This document shows, piece after piece, positions 26,900 through 33,288 of a stretch of 33,288 bases of DNA (its first letter is position 1; each line of letters opens with the position of its first letter). A program made the translations under genes and the position numbers. A model generated the notes under the pieces. It was not told the DNA's origin. It was given only the letters and a program-made list of their open reading frames with translations, and did no database searches. This DNA comes from JBFXAM01 sp050184295 (GTDB lineage: Bacteria > Planctomycetota > Phycisphaerae > UBA1845 > Fen-1342), in assembly GCA_050184295.1 (NCBI GenBank), contig JBFXAM010000046.1, forward strand, positions 1 to 33,288, in the 5' to 3' direction.

Positions 26900-28225
26900 A
26901 TGGACGGGACGAGAATCGCGGAGCGGGCGAAAATCCGAAGGCGTCAGCCCGGCCGGGCCCGCGCCGTGCGAGCGCGCATGCACCGCCTGAGGCAGAATCG
27001 CGCGGGCGTTCGGCGCACGGTCAACTACGTGTGGCTGGTCGGCGGGTTGATCGGCATGTTCGCCGCCGGCGGCGTGTTCGGTTGGTCATTGCGCGCCCGC
27101 ACAGCGACGCCCGCCGTGCCGCTCGCGCGCCCCGTCGCCGATCCGCTGGCCACGCCGGCCACCGGCTATTCGTGGAGCGATCTGCCCGACCCGACGTTTC
27201 CGGTGCCGGCCTACGCGCGCTTCCTGGCGGGTGCGACGGTCGTGCTCGACCCGGGTCACGTCGGGCAGAACCTCAAGGGCAAGTCGCCGAATTTCAAGCG
27301 CGGTCCGACCGGGCTGCGCGAAGCCACTGCAAATCTCAATGTCGCGCTCTACCTGCGCGAGTTCCTCACCGCGGCGGGGGCCACGGTGGTCCTCACGCGC
27401 GAGGAGGATCGCTCGCTCGATCTCACGGACGCCGAGGATCTCCGCGCCCGCGCCGCGGTCGCCAACCAGCACCGCGCCGACCTGTTCATCTCGTTGCACC
27501 ACAACGCGTCGGATACGACGACGACGAACTTCTCGTCGCTCTGGTATCACAAGTCGCCGGACCAGAGCAAGGCCAGCCTCGCCGCCGCCCGCTACCTGCT
27601 CACCGGGCTCAACGACGCCCTGCGACTCGAAAACCAGCTCGAATGTCCGATCCTCAGCGACGAGCTGCTCTACGCCGACGGCGGCCTCGCCGTGCTGCGT
27701 CACGCGCGCGTGCCCGCGGTGCTGGTCGAGTCGTCGTTTCACAGCAATCCGCTCGAAGAGCAGCGCTTGAAGGATCCGGTCTACAACCGGCGCGAGGCCT
27801 ACGGGCTCTTCCTCGGGCTCGCCCGTTGGGCGCAGGCCGGGTTGCCGCGCGTCCGCGTGCTCGAACCCGCCGAGGGGCGCGTGCGGCCCGGAGAGAAGAT
27901 CGTGATCGCACTCGACGACGGGCTGAGCGGGCGCGGCGGCTGGGGCCAGGAAAAGGTCAAAGTCCTCGCCGATTCGATCGTCGTGAAGCTCGACGACAAG
28001 CCCGTCGAATTCTCGGCCGACCTGCTGCGCGACCGGCTGACGCTGACCGTTCCAGCAGACACCGCCGCCAGCGCGCGGACGCTGTATGTGAACTTCTCGA
28101 ACATCTTCGGCAACTGGGTCATTCATCCCGCGCTGGCGATCGAGGTCGCACCCGGCGCGCCCACGCGCCCCGCGCCGACGCAGGCGGCGCCGAAGCCCAG
28201 CCGGCGCTCGCGGCGGGGAAGCTAG
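26900..28225 (+). CDS. N-acetylmuramoyl-L-alanine amidase (Amidase_3)
   Basis: This 441-residue protein has a basic N-terminal segment and one membrane anchor (YVWLVGGLIGMFAAGGVFGW). The zinc amidase domain follows (about 110-310): VVLDPGHVG (first His), GLREATANLN (Glu), FISLHHNAS (second His) and AVLVESSFHSNP (catalytic Glu). All metal and catalytic residues are present, so it should cleave the stem peptide from peptidoglycan in the periplasm. The C-terminal 120 residues form a beta-rich domain and a Pro/Arg-rich tail. ATG 26900 has a modest ribosome binding site; ATG 26978 is an alternative nearer the membrane helix. Confidence 0.9.
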   Translation: MDGTRIAERAKIRRRQPGRARAVRARMHRLRQNRAGVRRTVNYVWLVGGLIGMFAAGGVFGWSLRARTATPAVPLARPVADPLATPATGYSWSDLPDPTFPVPAYARFLAGATVVLDPGHVGQNLKGKSPNFKRGPTGLREATANLNVALYLREFLTAAGATVVLTREEDRSLDLTDAEDLRARAAVANQHRADLFISLHHNASDTTTTNFSSLWYHKSPDQSKASLAAARYLLTGLNDALRLENQLECPILSDELLYADGGLAVLRHARVPAVLVESSFHSNPLEEQRLKDPVYNRREAYGLFLGLARWAQAGLPRVRVLEPAEGRVRPGEKIVIALDDGLSGRGGWGQEKVKVLADSIVVKLDDKPVEFSADLLRDRLTLTVPADTAASARTLYVNFSNIFGNWVIHPALAIEVAPGAPTRPAPTQAAPKPSRRSRRGS

Positions 28226-28250
28226 CGCAGCGCCTTGACCCGTGCCGGTC

Positions 28251-28344
28251 ATCGCAGGCACGCGGAGCATCGGCGTCTCTCCGGTGCGAAGTCCTCAGAC
28301 CGCACTGGAGAGACGCCGACGGTCCCCCCGATCGCAGGCACGCG
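28251..28344. repeat. Direct repeats flanking a long hairpin
   Basis: ATCGCAGGCACGCG occurs at 28251-28264 and again at 28331-28344, on either side of the 18-bp hairpin at 28271-28318. The whole unit is 94 bp and fills the gap between convergent genes. It may be a REP-like or miniature mobile element; only one copy is seen in the window. Confidence 0.5.
28271..28318. terminator. 18-bp stem hairpin between convergent genes
   Basis: CGGCGTCTCTCCGGTGCG (28271-28288) pairs with CGCACTGGAGAGACGCCG (28301-28318), with one G-U wobble and a 12-nt loop. It lies 45 bp after the amidase stop and 41 bp after the phosphatase stop, so it could end both transcripts. There is no U-tract on either side. Confidence 0.5.
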
Positions 28345-28359
28345 TCGCGCGTCGCGGCC

Positions 28360-30138
28360 CTACGACCGCGCGCGTGGCGAGTTGCGCCGCACAAACCAGC
28401 GCGCCGCCGGCACGAAACCTGCCGCCCCCAGCAGCGGCAGCCCGCATGGCAACGGCCCGCACGCCGGCGCGAGCGGCGACGGCGCGTCGATCGCGCCTTC
28501 GAAAAACGTCGTCACGGCGTCCGCGCCGCGAGCCGCGTCGCGCGGGTCGTAGCCGCGAAACGCGAAGCGCGTCGCGCCGTCGGCGTCGACTTCGATCACC
28601 GCGTAGCTCACGCGATCGGGCTCGATGAATGCGAGCCGGTTCGTGCGCTTCAACGCCGCGAGATAGAAGTCGATCGCCCCGTCGACCAGCGCGGAAACGC
28701 CGTCGCCGCCGGCTCCCGCTTGCGCGCCGCCGCTGGCGCCGCGCTCCACGGCTTCGGCGATCCCGAACAGCGTCTGGGCCGCGGTCGCGTTGCCGATCGG
28801 CCCGACAATCAGCTCGGGCACGCGGGTCGCGCCGCGGAGGCGATAGTCGCCGCGATTCTCGCGGAAGAACCGCAACACGTCGGGGTTGTACGCGTTCGCG
28901 TGGATGTCGGTGGTCAGAAACGCCACGCCGCCGAGCCCCGCGTCGTCGATGAACCGCAGCAGCGCGCGGCGCTCCAGGTCATAACCGTCCCAGCGGTCGT
29001 ACGGCAACACGCCGACGTACGACACCGGCACGTTGTTGACGACCAGCTTGGTCGCGGCGGTCGATGTCGCAAGCGCGCGGGTCAGCCACGCGAACTGCTC
29101 GCCGCCCAGCATCGTCCGCGGCTTCGAGAGCGCCGCGATGCAAGCGCCGTCGCGCGAAAGCGGACCCAACACGACGCCGAACGGGTCGGGATTTCCGCCG
29201 CAGAATTCCTCCGCCGACGGCTCGCGATACTGCCGCTCGTCGACGAGGAACATCTCCAGGTTCGCGCCGAACTGAAAACGCCGATACGTGCGGAAGGGAT
29301 CGGCGCCGATGCCCTGCGGGCGAATCGGCAGATACTCGAAGAAGGCCTGGTACGCCGCATCGCGCTGTTCGCGCGGCAGCGCCGGATCGGCGCCGGCGTA
29401 GTCGTTGGCGACTTCGTGATCGTCCCATCCGACGAGCACCGCCATGCGTGCGAGCAGTTCCTGCACCTGCGGGTCGCCCAACAACTGGCGATAGCGCGCG
29501 CGATACTCGCCGAGCGTGCGCGCCGCGCCCAGCCCGCCGGCGGGCACATCGGAATAGATGACGTCGCCGAACCAAACGAACAGGTCGGCGTCCTCGCGCG
29601 CTGCGGCGCCGAAGGCCGCGAACGGCGCGAAGGCATAATTCGAGTCGCCGCTGAAGATGAGCCGCAGGGGCGCCGCGCTGCTCGCAGACGCCGCGGTGCG
29701 AAACCGCCCGACGCGGCTCTGCTGATCCGCGTCGGCGACGCGTGTGAACCGATACACATAGCGCGTCGCGGGCGCGAGTCCCGTCACGTCAAACTTCACC
29801 GTCTGATCCGTCACGGCGCCGGCTTCCTGCTCGCCGACCGCGATGAGTGCTGCGAACGCCTCGTCGAGCGCCACCTCGACACGCACCATGCCGGGCTCGT
29901 CGGCACGTGTCCAAAGGATGACCGACGAATCGCGCACGTCGCCCGCCGCCACACCGAGCGAGAACCCGTCGCCGCCGGCGCCGGCGGAACCGCAGAGCGC
30001 CGTCGCGACTGCAGCGAGGCGGTGCGTCCATCGTCGGCTGCGAGATCGCAACGCGGCGCATCCGCGTCGACGCGAGTGCTGGATCGGGAATTGAGGGTGC
30101 GCGTCGTTGCAGCGCGCCACCGGGGGTTGTGTGAACAT
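28360..30138 (-). CDS. PhoD-like phosphatase/phosphodiesterase with C-terminal sorting-type tail
   Basis: This protein of about 592 residues has the PhoD N-terminal domain (FSLGVAAGDVRDSSVILWTR). The calcineurin-like metal site follows: LIFSGDSNY, WFGDVIYSDV, GWDDHEVANDY, and TTDIHANAY. It should be an exported metal-dependent phosphomonoesterase or phosphodiesterase. The extreme C-terminus has a Cys-Gly-Pro motif, a short hydrophobic stretch and a basic end (ACGPLPCGLPLLGAAG, then ARWFVRRN), resembling a surface-sorting tail. The start is uncertain: ATG 30138 is chosen, but a TTG near 30060, just before a short signal-like helix, is also possible, and no clear ribosome binding site is seen for either. 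Confidence 0.85.
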   Translation of the reverse strand: MFTQPPVARCNDAHPQFPIQHSRRRGCAALRSRSRRWTHRLAAVATALCGSAGAGGDGFSLGVAAGDVRDSSVILWTRADEPGMVRVEVALDEAFAALIAVGEQEAGAVTDQTVKFDVTGLAPATRYVYRFTRVADADQQSRVGRFRTAASASSAAPLRLIFSGDSNYAFAPFAAFGAAAREDADLFVWFGDVIYSDVPAGGLGAARTLGEYRARYRQLLGDPQVQELLARMAVLVGWDDHEVANDYAGADPALPREQRDAAYQAFFEYLPIRPQGIGADPFRTYRRFQFGANLEMFLVDERQYREPSAEEFCGGNPDPFGVVLGPLSRDGACIAALSKPRTMLGGEQFAWLTRALATSTAATKLVVNNVPVSYVGVLPYDRWDGYDLERRALLRFIDDAGLGGVAFLTTDIHANAYNPDVLRFFRENRGDYRLRGATRVPELIVGPIGNATAAQTLFGIAEAVERGASGGAQAGAGGDGVSALVDGAIDFYLAALKRTNRLAFIEPDRVSYAVIEVDADGATRFAFRGYDPRDAARGADAVTTFFEGAIDAPSPLAPACGPLPCGLPLLGAAGFVPAARWFVRRNSPRARS

Positions 30139-30277
30139 GTCGGCGATCGTAGGCGGCGGTCGCGCGCCGATCCAGTCGTGGTCAGCCGCACGGCGCGCGA
30201 TCCCGTCGGCGGTCGCGACATCGCGCGCGCCGCGGTGGCCGGGTTCGGCCGGGGCGCGGGGACACCCGCGTCGGACG

Positions 30278-30283
30278 TATAAT
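30278..30283 (+). promoter_or_regulatory. -10-like box in the divergent gap before the LamG lipoprotein
   Basis: TATAAT stands 130 nt before the plus-strand gene. A -35 hexamer is not recognisable at the right distance. The rest of 30139-30413 shows no gene. Confidence 0.3.
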
Positions 30284-30413
30284 CCGCCGAGGCCGCGGTG
30301 GGATCGCGCCGCGAAGTACCGGGCCCGGGAGGTCGACATCGCCCGCAGCCGCTTGCCGCGTTGCGCCCGACCCGAGAATGACCGCAGCCGCAAACCTTGT
30401 CCGAGATCACTCG

Positions 30414-31637
30414 ATGAGTCCGAACCGACCTGGCGTTGTTGTTTTCATGGCGTCGTCGATCGCCGTACTGTTCGTCGCGGGCGGTTGCCCGCAGCCACCC
30501 GATGACAGTTCGCCGATCGTCGCGCGCATCGGCCTGTCGGCGAGCACGGGCCCCGCGCCGCTGCCGGTGGCGGTGTCGGCCGGCTCGTCCACGTCGACCG
30601 CCGGCGCGATCACGAGCGTTCGCTGGGACTTCGCGGGCCAGGCGACCGCGACGACGACGGACGCCAACCACACGTTCGTCGCGCCCGGACGCTACATCAT
30701 CTCGCTCACCGTGAAGGACGACGCCGGCAACGAAGCGACGACCACGATCGAAGTGCGCGTCCGGGGCGCCGCGCCCACGGCCCGCATTTCCGCCGACGTT
30801 GCCAGCGGCCGCGCTCCGCTCACCGTGCGCTTCGACGGCCGCTCGAGCAGCGCCCCCGACGACACGATTCTCGATTACTTCTGGACCTTCGGCGACGGGA
30901 GCGCCGCGCGCAACCCCGCCCCGCTCCACGTCTACACGCGCAACGGCACATTCACGGTTGGGCTGCGCGTGGTGACCGGCGGCGGCGTCGAGGCGACCGC
31001 CGAGACGACCATCATGGTCGGCGGCGCGCCGCCCTCCCTGCAATTCAACGGGACGCAATTCGCGACGCTGCCGCTCGCCGGCGCGCAGACCCTCACGAAC
31101 TTCACGGTCGAGGCGTGGTTCAATGCGGATGCGGACGGCGGCGCGCTGCTGAACGTGGGGCAGGGCGCGCTGGTGATCAGCGTGCTGCCGGCCTCGTCGC
31201 AACTGCGCCTGCAACTCGCGGGCGCGACTTTCGACGCGACCGCGGGCGCACTCGCCGGACAGTGGCGCCATGTCGCCGTCACCGTGGGCGCCGCCGGCGC
31301 GGGCGTGATTTATCTCGACGGCCAGCCGCTCGGGGTCTTCGTGACATCGAGCAGCATCGCCGCCGGCGGGCTGACCGTGGGCAACGGTTTCCGCGGCAAG
31401 GCGGCCGAAGTGCGGCTGTGGTCGGTGGCGCGAACCGCCGCCGAAGTCGCGGCCGCGCGCTCCACGCGCGTCCGCGGCGCGCCCGCCGATCTGCTCGGCG
31501 CCTGGCCGCTCAACGACGGCGCCGGACAGTCGCTCGCCAACGGACTGACGAACGGCGCCGTCGGCACGCTCGGCGCCAGCGCGAACGTCGAAGCGACCGA
31601 CCCGGCGTGGAGCTCGGACGGCCCGCCTCTACCGTAG
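30414..31637 (+). CDS. Lipoprotein with two PKD domains and a LamG-like lectin domain
   Basis: This 407-residue protein has a lipoprotein signal with Cys25 (VLFVAGGC). Two PKD domains follow (about 36-117 with SVRWDFAGQ; about 118-205 with DYFWTFGDG). A concanavalin-type LamG domain (about 212-395) shows LTNFTVEAWFNADADGG, WRHVAVTVGAAG, IYLDGQPLG and AEVRLWSVARTAAE. These are binding modules; no catalytic site is seen, so it probably binds glycans or proteins at the cell surface. The start is uncertain: ATG 30414 gives a normal signal peptide, ATG 30378 would add 12 residues, and neither has a strong ribosome binding site. Confidence 0.85.
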   Translation: MSPNRPGVVVFMASSIAVLFVAGGCPQPPDDSSPIVARIGLSASTGPAPLPVAVSAGSSTSTAGAITSVRWDFAGQATATTTDANHTFVAPGRYIISLTVKDDAGNEATTTIEVRVRGAAPTARISADVASGRAPLTVRFDGRSSSAPDDTILDYFWTFGDGSAARNPAPLHVYTRNGTFTVGLRVVTGGGVEATAETTIMVGGAPPSLQFNGTQFATLPLAGAQTLTNFTVEAWFNADADGGALLNVGQGALVISVLPASSQLRLQLAGATFDATAGALAGQWRHVAVTVGAAGAGVIYLDGQPLGVFVTSSSIAAGGLTVGNGFRGKAAEVRLWSVARTAAEVAAARSTRVRGAPADLLGAWPLNDGAGQSLANGLTNGAVGTLGASANVEATDPAWSSDGPPLP

Positions 31638-31644
31638 CGCGCCG

Positions 31645-31736
31645 CCGCGCCATGCCACACGAGAACCGCGCGTGGCGCGGCACGTCCGGCGTCGCGGGCT
31701 GATGTGCGTGCGCGGGCGCTGGCTCGTCGGCGCCCG
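31645..31736. terminator. Two hairpins between convergent genes
   Basis: CCGCGCCA (31645-31652) pairs with TGGCGCGG (31673-31680), and CGGGCGC (31713-31719) pairs with GCGCCCG (31730-31736). They fill the 104-bp gap between the LamG lipoprotein and the GH15 gene, which converge. Neither is followed by a U-run. Confidence 0.3.
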
Positions 31737-31741
31737 GCGAA

Positions 31742-33288
31742 CTACTCCGCTGCCTGATCGAGCGCCAGCGCCGCGTCGATGAGCCCGACGTGCGCGTACG
31801 CCTGCGGGAAGTTCCCGAGCGCGGCGCCCGAGTGCGGATCGACCTCTTCCGCCAGCAGTCCGGTCGGGCCGGCGCATGCGAGGTATCGATCGAACAGCTC
31901 ATACGCGGCGTCGCGCCGCCCGATCCGCACGAACGCCTCGATCAACCACGCCGTGCACAGATGGAAGCCGCCCTCGCGACCCGGCAAGCCGTCGTCGTAG
32001 CGATAGCGAAACACCGTGCCGCGTTCGCGCAGTTGACGCTCCACACAGTCGACCGTGCTGACAAACCGCGGATCGCCCGCATCCAGCAAACCGCTCAATC
32101 CCACCCAGAGCGCCGCGGCATCCGGCTCCGCGCCTTCGTAGGTCGCGACAAACGCACGCTGTTCGGCGTTCCAGCCGCGTTCGAGCACGTCCGCCGCGAT
32201 CTCGTCGCGCAGCTGCGCCCAGTCGGGGCGACTGCGGCCGAGATAGCGCGCGACGTGCAGCGCGCGGTCGAGCGCCAGCCAGCACATCACCTTGGAATGT
32301 ACGTGCTGCCGCCGCGGGCGGCGCACCTCCCAGATCCCATGATCCGGCTCGCGCCAGCGTCTGCGCACGGCGGCGGCCATCGTCTCGACCAGGCGCCAGT
32401 GTTCGGCGGAGAGGGTCGCGCCGCCGTCCGCAAGCCGCGCCACGAGCTCCACGAGCGGCCCCAGCGTGTCGAGCTGCACCTGCTGTGCGGCGGCGTTGCC
32501 GACGCGGACCGGCCGGCTTCCGCGATACCCGGACAGCGATCCGATCTCGCCTTCCGGGCCGAGATGGGCGCCGCTCACGGTGTAGATCGGACTCAGCAGC
32601 GCGTCGGGCTCGCAGTGTTCGAGAATGTCCAGCACCCAGTCAAGCAGTTTCACCCCCGGCCCCATCGCGCCGAGCCGCAGCAGCGCCGTCGCCGCCATCG
32701 CCGCGTCGCGCGGCCAGCAGAAGCGATAATCCCAATTGCGCACGCCGCCGAAGTGCTCGGGCAGACTCGTGGTTGCGGCGGCGACGATCGCACCGCTGGG
32801 GCCGTAGGTGAGCGCCTTGAGCACGAGCGCGCTGCGCAGCACGTGCTCGCGCGCCAGCGCCGGAAGCGTCAGCGCCGCCGCCCACCCGGACCAGGACCGC
32901 GCCGTTCGCTCGCGCCGAACCGGCTCCGGCTGCGGCGCGGGCGCAAGGCTCGCGGTGCCGTAGCGCAGCTCGAACACGACCGGCTTGTCGGATGCGTCGA
33001 ACTCCGCGACCGCGGTCTGGTGGCGGCCTTCGTCATAGACCTTCCACGCAATTCCAGGCGAATACAACGCGAGCGAATCGACCAGCCCCTCCACGACGAT
33101 GCCGGCGTCGACGACCGCGAGGCGCGTCTCCATCCGCCCGAAGTCCAGCCGCGGCGAAAACACGACCCGCACCCCCCCACGGCCCACGACCACCCGCACG
33201 AGAACGGACCGCCCGGCGCCCAGATACGCCCGCCCCCCCCCCCAGACGAGATAGACGATGACGCGCAGCGAGGGCCACGCGGTTACAA
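31742..33288 (-). CDS. Glycoside hydrolase family 15 (glucoamylase/trehalase type), N-terminus cut by window end
   Basis: The frame is open to the window edge, so the beginning is missing. The GH15 catalytic barrel is clear: WDYRFCWPRDAAMAATALLR, DHGIWEVRRP with the general-acid Glu, HVHSKVMCWLALDRAL, and GLLAEEVDPHSGAALGNFPQAYAH with the catalytic-base Glu. The family inverts alpha-glucosidic bonds in starch-like glucans or trehalose; standalone cytoplasmic-type members like this are often trehalases or glucoamylases. The part beyond about 33200 fits the family poorly and contains an 11-C run, so the sequence there may be faulty. Confidence 0.9.
   Translation of the reverse strand, partial: VTAWPSLRVIVYLVWGGGRAYLGAGRSVLVRVVVGRGGVRVVFSPRLDFGRMETRLAVVDAGIVVEGLVDSLALYSPGIAWKVYDEGRHQTAVAEFDASDKPVVFELRYGTASLAPAPQPEPVRRERTARSWSGWAAALTLPALAREHVLRSALVLKALTYGPSGAIVAAATTSLPEHFGGVRNWDYRFCWPRDAAMAATALLRLGAMGPGVKLLDWVLDILEHCEPDALLSPIYTVSGAHLGPEGEIGSLSGYRGSRPVRVGNAAAQQVQLDTLGPLVELVARLADGGATLSAEHWRLVETMAAAVRRRWREPDHGIWEVRRPRRQHVHSKVMCWLALDRALHVARYLGRSRPDWAQLRDEIAADVLERGWNAEQRAFVATYEGAEPDAAALWVGLSGLLDAGDPRFVSTVDCVERQLRERGTVFRYRYDDGLPGREGGFHLCTAWLIEAFVRIGRRDAAYELFDRYLACAGPTGLLAEEVDPHSGAALGNFPQAYAHVGLIDAALALDQAAE

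Noticed and set aside
26870..26900. Similarity of GATCCCAGCGCAGGCGAGAA to REP-like repeats near the amidase start
   Set aside because: The match to common 'CCCGCG...GCGGGAA' repeats is partial and no dyad or second copy is visible in the window.
26758..30282. Very long plus-strand frame spanning the amidase and phosphatase genes
   Set aside because: It overlaps two well-supported genes in other frames and its translation is Arg/Ala-rich without motifs.

Overview
The window is high-GC DNA (roughly two thirds G+C by eye), densely coding on both strands. Coding regions are confirmed by protein family motifs. No rRNA, tRNA, insertion sequence, phage gene or CRISPR array was recognised. Several features fit Planctomycetota: many lipoproteins with PKD, WD40 and LamG domains, an EpsC-type serine acetyltransferase, a membrane pyrophosphatase, and a PTS phosphorelay without sugar transporters. 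This placement is inferred from gene content, not from a marker gene. The sequence ends inside genes at both edges.

Layout. (1) 1-5.5 kb: the C-terminal third of a prolyl oligopeptidase, then a HlyD/RND-type membrane fusion protein with no pump beside it. Converging on these is a minus-strand pair, an EpsC-type cysE and a secreted GH9 glycosidase. (2) 5.7-12.5 kb: a tight minus-strand cluster read as hpf - ptsN - ptsH - ptsI - DUF2344 - RNase E/G. It links ribosome hibernation, a PTS relay without permease, and an RNA-decay enzyme with a very long N-terminal RG-rich arm. A TTGACG/TACAGT promoter precedes hpf. (3) 12.6-13.6 kb: a LacI-family regulator. (4) 13.9-17.6 kb: two divergent lipoprotein genes with back-to-back promoters, one encoding a PKD-PKD-WD40-metzincin protein and the other a CAP-domain protein. 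(5) 18-20.5 kb: a membrane pyrophosphatase with a good promoter and a leader of about 215 nt. (6) 21.2-24.3 kb: an unknown lipoprotein overlapping a PTPS/QueD-like gene whose catalytic residues are altered, then the housekeeping pair cmk-plsC and a small HAD phosphatase. (7) 24.3-26.7 kb: a translationally coupled lipoprotein - sigma factor - anti-sigma factor module. (8) 26.9-33.3 kb: a cell-wall amidase, a PhoD-like phosphatase, a PKD/LamG lipoprotein, and a GH15 glucoamylase/trehalase-type enzyme cut by the window edge.

The most unusual content is the hpf-PTS-DUF2344-rne cluster, the RG-rich N-terminal arm of the RNase, the PKD/WD40/HExxH lipoprotein, the Cys-less PTPS homologue, and the lipoprotein-sigma-anti-sigma module. 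Start codons were set from ribosome binding sites and family N-termini where possible. Several genes use GTG or TTG.
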